Source: Hyposmocoma kahamanoa
Lineage: Eukaryota; Arthropoda; Insecta; Lepidoptera; Cosmopterigidae
Direction of reading: 5' to 3'
DNA length: 64,000 bases
Assembly (NCBI RefSeq): GCF_003589595.1
Contig: NW_020654422.1
Location: forward strand, 19,859,225-19,923,224
The notes beneath the pieces were generated by a model. That model ran no database searches and was not told where the DNA came from. It saw nothing but the letters and a program-made list of their open reading frames with translations. Shown here piece by piece: positions 55,350 to 64,000 of this stretch (within the stretch, counting starts at the first letter, position 1; every line of letters begins with the position of its first letter). Made by a program: the position numbers and the translations under genes.

Positions 55350-57253
55350 AAATAAACAAAAAAATGTTGAATGTTTTGAAAAAAGAAATTGTATTTTCTA
55401 TTAGTGTTCCTATGTTTTATGGAGAAATAGTCTTTTTATTTTTATTTATTTGTTAAAAACAATGTAGTCGTTCCACTACATCTATATATCACATTTGTTC
55501 ACAGCCATAAATAAATATGGCACGTGTGGAACCTATCAAAACATTTACACATTTAATCTAAACAACAAAAAGTCGAGTAAAACTTCATAATTTAAATTAA
55601 CCAAAGGTTAAAATGCGGCTTGAATAAAGATCAAAGGAAAAACACCCAAACTCTACATCAAAGTTAATAACATGCTCATCTAACACACGTAACAATATTT
55701 AAACTGAACTCAATGCCACTTATGATAAGCATTTTTCGACTAACTACCATTTAAAAGGTAGGTACACTTTAAGTTCAATGTCCTATGACAAGACCATATT
55801 AATTTATTGATCATCTTATAATTCAATCGCCAGTCGCCACAGGGTTATTATTCAGTTACAGCCGGATTTAAACCTTGGATTTAAATTACTAATCTGCTTA
55901 ACCATGACGTATTGGGTTCGGAGAACAAACGAGGACCGTTGCCCTTAGGTAGATTATGTATGAGTTAAGCCTTATTCTAAACCAAAACGAAGTAAATTGA
56001 AACCTCACTTAATAAGGGAGTCGAACATAAACTGTTATTAGTTGCTATCGAACATCAGTATTTCCTAAACTCCAAACTTCGGTGTAATTACAAAACATAT
56101 GAGCACAAAACATACAACTATTTTATTTTTTTAGTTTTATTGAATTGACCACCATGATATTTAATTATTTTTGTGAAATTACTCCACTTTTTCTTTTACT
56201 CCAACTTTTCTTATAATTATTAACAATAATTATAAGAAAAGTTTTTTCTTGTTTTATGTTAGAACCAATTACAAAACCCAGAAAAAAAAATTTTGTTACA
56301 TGGCGTTATTGGTAACTATTACATCAAAACCAGTATACTATATAAATAAAGAACAATTACAAAATGCAACTGCCTTACATTTATGTACGTAATGCACTAG
56401 AAAATCAGTACCGTATCGACAAACATAATAAACAACGTGACACACTAAGACCAGATTATTGTTCCATATTGATACCATTATCAATTATTATGTTATTGTA
56501 TTTTTAAGTTATTGTACATCTTATTTTTACCAATGAATTAATATAAACCTGGCCCTCTTGTAGTATCATCTTAGCATCAAACATATGAAACGCCTTATCA
56601 TAATGTGTTAGCAAGTTATACGTAAACGATAAACTAACTCGAGAGCTCTATAGAATATAACAGGAGCTTTTCATAGAGCCAAGCAACGTAAATGATCAAC
56701 AACCTTTCCACATTTTTAAGTCCTTAACGTATGCCAAAACGATGATCGCTGACGTGCAATCTCATGCGTCGTCACTCTAATGACGGTCGCAATAGAGTTA
56801 TACCTAGAGAATATCCGGACACTTGCACCAATTAACCAAGAACAAATTTCTGCTACAGAAGATCAAAAACGCTTTTCTAAGTGTATGAAATAAGAAGAAA
56901 GAAGAAGAAGTTGTATGAAAAGGGTAGTTGATGTATATATTAGCCTTCTTGTGGGACAAGGGCGTGAGCTTATATATATATGTATGTATAAAACACACTT
57001 TATTCAAAGAATATATTTAAAAAGCCTGTATATATCTACTTAGCTAATGCTGCAATGCGAAACTTTTCCCGGTAGAGAACTAAGTTGAAATATAAATGAT
57101 TTATATATTTTTAAACTCTATATTTACTTAAGGACTTTGATTATTATTGAATATGTCATTACTCAATTTACAAAAACAATACATCAAGAAAACAACAGAA
57201 TCAAAACATGTATACAAAATCTTCGCGGCTAAAAGCAATAGTGGCTAAAGTTT
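55350..57253. other. Spacer with S2 remnant and palindrome
   Basis: 56130-56280 holds an S2 edge remnant (TTTTATTGAATTGA, GTGAAATTACTCCACT) containing the palindrome at 56203-56243. 55440-55640 is T/A-rich and resembles a minus-strand LINE tail. No gene seen. Confidence 0.35.
56203..56243. other. Perfect 19-bp hairpin
   Basis: AACTTTTCTTATAATTATT (56203-56221) and its exact reverse complement (56225-56243) are separated by three bases (AAC). It lies in an S2 edge remnant. Confidence 0.85.
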
Positions 57254-57375
57254 GTGTTTTTTTATCGTGTAAATTTGGAGGAATCGTGTTTTCACACCGT
57301 ATAGTAATCAGTGCATATCCTCAATTTTACTATATATTTTTCCAAACTGATTGATTCAACACTTTCGCTGTTATA

Positions 57376-57780
57376 CGACCTTAAAGACAATGCCGACATT
57401 GAAAGAGAGCGTAGGACCCTAGCGGTAAGAGGTAATATTGTAGAGGTATGTGTGTTGACCCGTAGGTTTTCCCGGTGCACAAAGGAAGTAAAGATAACGC
57501 TTTTTAAAGCATATTGTCAAAAGATTACACCAAATGGCCGCTGGAGACCCTACGTGTACAATATAATAATATTTTTAGGATGATGTTGGGGCTGCCTCGT
57601 TTTTGCAGTGCGTCGGGAATGTTTACAGAATATGAGACGGATGGTTTTGCTGCCATCCTCCGAAAAAAGACAGCATCCCTGAAGCGCAGAGTGCGGGACG
57701 GCCCCAACAGCATCCTACACACTGTAGCTGGTAGGATCACCTCTCCCATGTGGCAATGCTTCGTAAGGAGGGTGATTTAG
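57376..57780 (+). pseudogene. LINE RT C-terminal fragment with frameshift
   Basis: Frame 1: DLKDNADIERERRTLAVRGN, RRFSRCTKEVKITLFKAYCQ. After a small deletion near 57520, frame 2: TLRVQYNNIFRMMLGLPRFC, SASGMFTEYETDGFAAILRK, KTASLKRRVRDGPNSILHTV and a stop at about 57780. The pattern (ERRALAVRGN.L..RF..C...VK..LFKAYC, then YNN.FR.LLGLPRFCSASGMF, then F.A.LRKR..SL..R) is that of the post-RT region of a LINE polyprotein common in Lepidoptera. 5'-truncated. Its 3' tail (CCGAAATAAAAGTATTTTA, then T/A-rich) is split by the S2 element. Confidence 0.85.
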
Positions 57781-57880
57781 CCAATTGATGATGTACAAAT
57801 ATTTACTAACACTAGTTTATAAGCTCTTTTTCTATTATTATTATTACTAACAAAATATGGAACTTGTTGTCCGAAATAAA

Positions 57881-58414
57881 AGTATTTTATTTGTTATAAT
57901 TATTAATACAAAGATCGAACACTCAGAAAAAACACTCAGAAAAAATTCCTTCGATCCGGTCGGATTCGAACCGACGTCTTCTTGCATACCGTGCCAGACG
58001 CTATACCAACTAAGTCACGGAACGAACCAACGGACCTCACGAATTTCTCTATGTGCTTGCGCCGTGTCTTTGTACTTGGTCTTTCAACGACTTTTCGTCG
58101 TAGTGCCGTCTATGAGAAATCTATGACAGATTTATCACTCAGTTAGTACACCTTTACAGCTACCAGTCCTGGCGAGAGATGTCGCTATTCACTGTATTAA
58201 TTAAATTTTAATTGAATTGATATTCAATTATTTTTTGTGAAATTATTTCCGATCCTTCGATCCGGTTCGAATCCAACCGGATCGATGGATTTTTTTCTGA
58301 GTGTTTTTTCTGAGTGTTCCATCTTTGTATTAATAATTATAACAAACTAGTGGAGTAATTTCACAAAAAATAATTGAATATCAATTCAATAAAAATTTAA
58401 TTAGTATTTTATTT
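57881..58414 (-). mobile_element. S2 element with inverted extension and 12-bp TSD
   Basis: Insert 57893-58402 flanked by AGTATTTTATTT (57881-57892 and 58403-58414). 57893-58246 is a near-complete antisense S2 with a well-kept tRNA-like part (GGATTCGAACCGACG, CTAAGTCACGGAACG). 58253-58402 is a sense piece with box B only (GGTTCGAATCCAACCGG) plus the 3' part. The arrangement mirrors 24235-24764. Confidence 0.85.
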
Positions 58415-58475
58415 ATTTATTTTTTTATTTATTATGCGGAATCAACCAGAGCCATTTGAGGACTTTAATGAGGGG

Positions 58476-61007
58476 TACAGACCGTCTATGTCCAAAATTT
58501 ACGTTTTTTTAAAACTATAAATCATCTTGTTTATTTCGTCTATTGCTTGTAGGCGGTAGTTTCAGTTAGTTGCAGAGACTTTTACGAGTAGATTTACTAC
58601 AATCGCTCCGACAAATAGGGGTAATGATTGGGTCAGAAACAAAAACGATATTGTCCATTTCAATCACAGCACGTTTTACTTCATGGATTCAATATGGTGG
58701 TTGTAACTTTTTGTAAGAAGATTACGTTGAAAATTTTATTGTTTTTTCTATTTAATCCTTTGAAAATGGAAGAAAATGTGCAACCAGTTTGTTCAAGTCG
58801 TTCTAGGTAACGTAATCATGATCCAGAAACAGCGACAGAGTTTTGAGCTAGGTCATATTTTCAATACATTGTAGGGTAAACGTAACTCTTGATGGATCCG
58901 CTAGTCAGTTTAAAATATTGTCAACTACATTTTTTTAGCACACGGAGAAAAGTTTGCTTTTTAAATGCAGTTTTTGTTTTGGACTACATGTTTACAGATA
59001 TGCACCAAAAAAGACTGCTCTGGTTTCCAATTGTCAACATTTGGAAGAAAAATATAAGTTAATATCTCAATTCATTCGTCAATTATGATACCTACTGTTA
59101 CTTGGTGTATAAAAATAAACAAGCATGGTTCGATAATTTTCTTTTGATAAGATTTTCGTTTTGGCTGATAAAAATTTAGGTATTTTACCCTACTGTCAAA
59201 CTTAAGAAAATGGCGAAGTCGTTGGATGCAAAATTGCCATATTCCCACCTTTTAAGATGCAAAGTCGATAATATCCACTCAATAGAAGCAAAATCGATAA
59301 TGTCCGTCGTATTTTGCTTTTTTATTACCATTTGTTTTTGGTCCACTTTTGTTTAATATTGCAAATTGTAATACGATCCAACAGCCAGTAAATTATTGTG
59401 GTTTTTGTGAATAGATAGAGCAAGAAGGTGTTGAAACGAAAAGGGGTGTAACTCTGACCTAGAGTCGACTTTGTTTCCATACCCCTCTAAAATGTCATCG
59501 ACATCAGAGATGTACTAAAACCAACCTGTGGAAATAACCGTACCCTGATAGGCTCCGTACGAACACACTCCATGAGCAAATACTGGATCCAACATCCTCA
59601 GGAGTTTCAAACACTTTGCATTTTGAAGAATTCACCCTCCTCATCAAATACAAAAACGAAATATTTTATATTTAAATTTCAAATAAAATTCTTACAACGT
59701 TTTATTTAAATTACTTTACCAAAACAACCAATAATAAACTTTACCATTGAAAATGCAAAATAAAACAACCCAAAATGACAGAATGAATGGTGTCAGTATA
59801 GATTTAGTATATAGGTACCCATAAATCTATGGGTGTCAGTCTGTCGTCGGCTAGGCAGCAGGCACGCGACCGCGGAATACGGGTTCAGAACCCAGCGACA
59901 AGTTTCCTAAACGGGACTCGAGCTCGAGAACCTGCCCTGATTGATCGCTCCTGAAAAAAAAACAAATTACTAGTAGTTAAGTGAGGTGCCACGCAGGAGT
60001 GTTTTTTTTTTACTCCGATGCCCATATCTGTAAGTGTGTTTTACGCTTATGTCAGGTAACAAGACACGAAATGAAACGAAAAGTTATCTCCTGAAACCAA
60101 ACATTTTAACACAAACATGTGGTCGTAGCATGGCATGCAATGTATGGGAAACCCTTTATATAAACCTCCCAGTGGCATATTTACTTGAGTTAATAAAGCT
60201 ATGTTGTCATTATTAAAATTTATGGATTTTGTAGTTTCAGTTTTTACTTAACTTACATTACCTACTCATTATTTAGGTATTTCTAATTACTCTCATGTAT
60301 TGAATTGTATTTAAAGTGTTCTCCCCCCCTTTTTCCAATAATTTAAATAAATAAATTTGTTGGTATTTGTATTATTTATTAGTGTGTTGTATTAGTTCTT
60401 TTTATCTCGTTTGTCGCGCTCAATGTTTACGTTGATAAAATTACGGTGTAGAACTATCAAATTGTTTTAAAATCAGCTATGACCAGGTACCGGCGCTCGC
60501 AATGCTACAAAAATATGACGTCATGGTGCTCACCATGTTAGCTACTCCGGCCGGCATTTTAAAAATTTATCGCAATAGTTGCTAGCTTTTGTGATAAATT
60601 TTTAAAATGCCGGTTTATCACTCGAATTTGACAGTTTAATGTGGATATAATAGCTTCATCGCGGTGGCATGATAAGGAGGCTGATATAGCAAATATATCG
60701 TACCTTTGGTAAAATAAGGGCACATGTTGATCATGCGTTAACAGTGCTTTTCTCACATTAAAATCATGAAAGTAATACGACCTACTTCTTGTTTTTCAAG
60801 TTACGTAGTTTACTGAAAGTCAGTAGTCAGTTTTCTAAATCCTTCTATATCCAGAGCTAACCCGAATAATTGTTCCACGGTCTTGATGCCGGTCTTATAT
60901 CCTAATGTTATGAAGCCATGACATTTTTCTTCTTCCAACCTTCCGCTTCCCAGCTATATTTATTAATACAACCTATACGAAACAATACCTAGTTATTTCA
61001 TTTTCCA
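58476..61007. other. Spacer with a weak tRNA-like segment
   Basis: 59845-59915 (GTCGGCTAGGCAGCAGGCAC, GGGTTCAGAACCCAGCGAC) vaguely resembles a tRNA-like SINE head but lacks consensus boxes. No supported gene. The hairpin at 60551 is listed separately. Confidence 0.3.
60551..60613. other. Perfect 21-bp inverted repeat (hairpin)
   Basis: CCGGCATTTTAAAAATTTAT plus C (60551-60571) pairs exactly with 60593-60613. Allowing one G-T pair, the stem extends to about 25 bp with a 13-nt loop. Outside the arms no TSD was found. Confidence 0.85.
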
Positions 61008-61135
61008 ATTGTCCGTAACAGTTGCAATGTCACTCAGAGCTTTGACTCACAAAGATCTGAGGGGCACTGCCCGTTACTCTGAGACATAAGTCCCATGTGT
61101 CTGTTTCACCAGCACCTTAATCCTTCAAAACCGAA
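61008..61135 (-). repeat. S3 SINE body fragment
   Basis: CAGTTGCAATG.CACTCAGAG, AAAGATCTGAGGGGCACTG, CTGAGACATAAGTCCCATG, CTTCAAAACCGAAGCGCA. Antisense, with small deletions. Confidence 0.75.
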
Positions 61136-61284
61136 GCGCATAGTTTATGATATTGCACTCACAGGTTACACCTGTAAAATAACAACATTTCAAGAGAAAG
61201 GCCCAAAGATTCTACGTACAAAATTAGTTCGTAACTTGAGTATGCTTAAACAGGAGAGCCATAAAACTTCACATATACGTAATT

Positions 61285-61435
61285 ATAGTAGCAGTAGAGC
61301 TCCTTTTGATAGAGTTCGTCCAGGGAAGTACTGCCACCTTATCTACTTCTGTTGCAAAGGAATAATGTGAGCTGCATTCCGGTTTTGAAAGGTAAGGGTG
61401 AAATTACGCACGTGAGACTTGCCAACTTATATCTC
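61285..61435 (+). repeat. S3 SINE body fragment
   Basis: AGTAGCAGTAGAGCTCCTTT, GTTCGTCCAGGGAAGTACTG, TGCATTCCGGTTTTGAAAGG, CTTGCCAACTTATATCTC. Inverted relative to the fragment at 61008. Confidence 0.75.
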
Positions 61436-61439
61436 AAAT

Positions 61440-61760
61440 TCTAATTCATCTTTATGTAAGAAAATTACATTTGAAAACGTCATGTTAATTAAGCACTACT
61501 GCGCACTCGTAAGGCAGAGTCCCTTGAGAAGAATGAGCAAGAAACTCTAAGGGTCGTATTCTAGAACTCTACTCAATGCTCAAGTCAGAATTGCACTGGA
61601 AACACAAGCACTGGAAATACGACCCTAATGGCAAGGACTTGTGTATGATTTTCAGTGCTCACTGCAATACTCAAGTTCTGACTTGAGTATTGAGTAGAGT
61701 TCTAGAATACGACCCTAAGAGTTGCTCTTTGAAACACATTTAACATTTATAATATTTATT
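61440..61760 (-). repeat. LINE 3' UTR remnant split by a MITE
   Basis: CCCTTGAGAAGAATGAGCAA, GAAACTCTAA before and AGTTGCTCTTTGAAA after the MITE together match 18265-18312 (GAGAAGAACAAGCAAGAAAC, TCTAGGGATTGCTCTTTTC). So a LINE 3' UTR in minus orientation was the target. Confidence 0.7.
61548..61718. mobile_element. PIF/Harbinger-like MITE with TAA TSD
   Basis: Element 61551-61715 (165 bp) starts GGGTCGTATTCTAGAACTCT and ends with its inverted repeat, 40 bp with one mismatch. TAA at 61548-61550 and 61716-61718 is the 3-bp TSD. TIRs starting GG and a TWA target are typical of PIF/Harbinger. An internal TACGACCCTAA (about 61618) repeats the element's own end. Confidence 0.85.
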
Positions 61761-62039
61761 TCAAACATTTAATTAGATTGAGACTACCTGCAAAAGCAAA
61801 CGGGTTACTACCACGGATCTTGTTATCCTAGTACGCAGAAGCTATATAATAAACCTTTAGTATAAAGTTTTTGTTGCTGTTGTAAACTCTTTATAATATT
61901 TGACAGATTTAGACGAAAAATAAATTGTCATTGAGTGGAAAAACATGCTTCACTTCAACCCATTCAGGAAACTGAAAATTATAAATTTAACCTTTCAGTT
62001 TAATATCTAGTTTTAAGCCTCGTAAATTTTGAATATCAC

Positions 62040-62165
62040 GAAGTCTCGAAGTGACGGGTGCTGTGGCAGTGCCTCTCAAATCTTTGCGATTTAAAGCTAT
62101 ATGAGATACTGCAATTGCTATGAACAGGCGTGTCCCTCCGTCACTTAGTATTATAAAATAATAAT
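62040..62165 (+). repeat. S3 SINE tail fragment
   Basis: AAGTGACGGGTGCTGTGGCA, ATCTTTGCGATTTAAAGCT, CAGGCGTGTC, then CCGTCACTTAGTATTATAAA. The CGCTTACCACCAGGCGCACG segment is missing. Confidence 0.75.
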
Positions 62166-62332
62166 CCACACACTCATAGCCCCGCACTAGAGGACAATCA
62201 CAAATTATACCCAAGCTCACTAGAGAAATAAATTTAGCCCATACAAATAACTCTCCCGGCGCGGGAATTGAACCCGGGACCTCTGCGTGGCAATGGTTTG
62301 CCTGGTAACCGTTCGGCCATGAAGGCTGTTGT
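62166..62332 (-). mobile_element. S1 SINE, internal deletion
   Basis: CCACACACTCATAGCCCCGC, then a 25-30 bp deletion, ACAAATTATACCCAAGCTCA, GGAATTGAACCCGGGACC, CCGTTCGGCCATGAAGGC. It abuts the S3 tail directly. Confidence 0.8.
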
Positions 62333-62807
62333 TGTAGAATTAAACACATAATCAATAAAATAATATATAAATTTGCATTCGTGTAGATTATATGTAATAT
62401 TATATTGTGTTTTTTTGCTTAACTCGGAAGGTGTATTTATTTTAATAATTAATATAAATTTATTGTGCAGTAATTTCCGCAAACTATTCTCTTCACCACT
62501 GCCAGAGCGATCTTTTCTTGAACTAAAATCACCTTTGTATATCATCGATGTTTTCTAGAAAAGGCAAAAGCGCCATATTGAAAAAAAATTCAGGGAAGCA
62601 TGTGTTAGGTTTTAACGACTGTTGTCAAATATTTACGTCCTGTTTTAAAATAAAATTTTGGTTTTAATTAAGTTTTAAAAATGAATTTAAACACCGAAAA
62701 CAGGTCCTTGTTTTCTTTATGTAATAAAGACTACTTATATTTGGTATCAATGTTTATGTCATCAATGTAAGAAATTATATCTTAAAAATTCCAACGAACG
62801 TCCGTCT
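62333..62807. other. Spacer
   Basis: No supported gene or recognised repeat. Confidence 0.35.
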
Positions 62808-63095
62808 TTAACCGACTTTAAAAAAAAGGAGGAGGTTATACTTTCGGCTGTACGTAAGTTTTCAGATATCTCTGTCAATGGTGGACCGATTTTAAAAACT
62901 ATTTTCTGTTTGAAAAGGTGCACTCTCGTGGTGGTCCCATTGTCACCAAGTCAGAATCTGATGAGGGGATCCTAAGAAAATCGAAGGAAACCCTCAAATT
63001 TTATAGGCATGTCCTTGTATTCACCAATTTCTCCATCAATTGTGCACCGAATTTGAAAATTTTTTTTTTGTTTCAAAGGGTTTACTCTTGAGGTG
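62808..63095 (-). repeat. R4-related element, distinct subfamily
   Basis: Begins AACCGACTTTAAAAAAAAGG, AGGAGG like R4, then diverges: the pair TCAATGGTGGACCGATTTTA and TCAATTGTGCACCGAATTTG, each followed by a T-rich run and a GTTT..AAAGG segment, forms an internal repeat of about 165 bp. Confidence 0.5.
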
Positions 63096-63231
63096 GACAC
63101 GATGCTGTTCCGGGTTCGATTCGGCTATCACAAATTACTAATTATTATCCGCAAATAAAAGTGGACTTTTCACTTAACCAATACATGTATTTTATTATTT
63201 TTATTATAAAAACTTATACCTCTGTAAATTT

Positions 63232-63362
63232 GCTATGCCCTTACAGGGCGTTACATGATACTTGTACAATAACCAACCAACTTAAATTGTATTTTATATG
63301 TCTTACTGTAACACGCAAATAAACTATTTGACTTTGATTTGATTTGATTTGACTTGATGTAA
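63232..63362 (+). mobile_element. LINE 3' end with (TTGAT)n tail
   Basis: GCCCTTACAGGGCGTTACAT matches the 3' UTR of the LINE at 13973-14661 (TGCCCTTACAGGGTGTCACA). It continues TCTTACTGTAACACGCAAAT, AAACTATTTGACTTTGATTT and ends in TTGATTTGATTTGAC repeats. Confidence 0.65.
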
Positions 63363-63879
63363 TCAACAAGTCACCGTCACAGTGACAACCAGAAAAAAAT
63401 ACAAAATGTACAAAGGAGATGATGAACTGAGTATTGAAAATAACAAAATTAGTTCTATCGTGTATAGTCGAATTAATAACCAAATATTCCCAAAGGTTTT
63501 ACTAAGTTTTCACTGGAGCAAAATAAACATGAATCTTTAAAATTTGCATTGAATTTGAGCTAGTCCCACGTCTCTTAACATTCTCGTAGTCAGCTTAAGT
63601 ATTCCCGTGTCAACCTGCGGAGAGGTCTTCGTTATTTATCACGTCTTCTCCTGTCCACGGCGCCTAGTACCTTATAAGAAACTGCATGCATTAATAAAAC
63701 ATTGTAACTTGTTAAATATTGTGGTTTTGTAACATATTATCTGGTTTTAGTAAAGATAAGACGTCCACTATAAGTATATCTTCGTGTTTGTGTCATAGAA
63801 CACGGTGTACACCGCATATCGGGTGGCACCTTGACGGCTGCAGGCAGGTGTCAAAATTCTAGTGTCGTGGAAAAGAGCG
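63363..63879. other. Spacer
   Basis: No supported gene or recognised repeat. GCATTAATAAAACATTG near 63690 is AT-rich only. Confidence 0.35.
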
Positions 63880-64000
63880 AGTTGACGATCTCGGTGGCCC
63901 ATCGGTTTACATTGTAGGCGCTGGATGTCGATATCCCGGGTTCGATTCCCGGTAGGATCAATTTGGGAAATTAACTTTTGTAAATTGATTCTGGTCTGGG
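63880..64000 (+). mobile_element. S3 SINE head, truncated by the window end
   Basis: Box-A-like TGGCCCATCGG (about 63895) and box B GGTTCGATTCC (about 63939) in a tRNA-like segment, then CGGTAGGATCAATTTGGG and AATTGATTCTGGTCTGGG. The last piece corresponds to the head-body junction seen in antisense at about 3850-3900. The body presumably continues beyond 64000. Confidence 0.65.

Larger units (their letters stand above)
57254..58475 (+). repeat. YX repeat copy interrupted by about 1.06 kb
   Basis: 57277-57375 matches 9505-9603 (CGTGTTTTCACACCGTAT, TTTCGCTGTTAT). The continuation (TTATGCGGAATCAACCAGAG, CCATTTGAGGA) is at 58432-58475, matching 9600-9640. Between lie a LINE fragment and an S2 element. 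Confidence 0.7.

Noticed and set aside
57857..58126. 89-codon frame across the S2 element
   Set aside because: Antisense SINE translation, including the tRNA-like part.
63105..63125. tRNA-like box B (GGGTTCGATTCGG)
   Set aside because: Isolated, no box A and no fold; could be a residue of an old SINE but cannot be supported.

Overview
This window looks like AT-rich nuclear DNA from an insect, most likely a moth or butterfly. That is an inference from the C-terminal peptides of LINE reverse-transcriptase proteins, several tRNA-derived SINE families, and AT-rich spacer with no operon-like gene packing. No organism name or assembly label is visible. There is no complete protein-coding gene that I can support. 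The window is a mosaic of intergenic or intronic spacer and transposable elements, many of them inserted into one another.

Repeat families, with labels used only here. S1: tRNA-derived SINE of about 190 bp, nine copies. S2: about 360 bp tRNA-derived element, often inverted or partly duplicated. S3: long tRNA-derived SINE, more than 25 mostly broken pieces. R4: element ending in a short inverted repeat (ACCGACTTCAAAA type). M1, M2 and M3: short non-autonomous elements, M1 and M2 with clear terminal inverted repeats and target-site duplications (TSDs). YX and Z: dispersed repeats of unknown class. 5'-truncated LINE fragments lie mostly on the minus strand.

Layout. 0-12 kb: an inverted-repeat element (122-783), S3 pieces, an M1 copy (7905-8280), an S2 copy, YX and Z repeats, and a hAT-like MITE (10294-10692). 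12-20 kb: three LINE/SINE/MITE mosaics and an M2 copy with a perfect 8-bp TSD. 20-30 kb: sparse spacer, an inverted S2 pair (24.2-24.8 kb), and an S2 insertion in R4 with a 14-bp TSD. 30.2-30.9 kb: a GC-rich 750-bp retroposon with poly(A) and a 15-bp TSD, followed by a (TG)n tract with a 10-N assembly gap. 31-41 kb: LINE 3' ends, SINEs, and a duplicated exon-like block (35.7 and 38.0 kb). 41.2-43.1 kb: the best protein-coding candidate, a first coding exon at 41295-41452, followed by a CpG-rich patch. 44-54 kb: minisatellite, retroposon tails, second copies of M1 and M2, and a dense S3 cluster. 54-64 kb: an unexplained minus-strand reading frame (55 kb), a three-layer nested insertion (57.25-58.48 kb), a Harbinger-like MITE inside a LINE 3' end (61.55 kb), and the head of an S3 copy running off the window end.

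The most informative signals are the nested insertions. Several give precise element ends, TSDs and a relative order of insertion. Host-gene evidence is limited to a few exon-like frames, all marked with low to moderate confidence.
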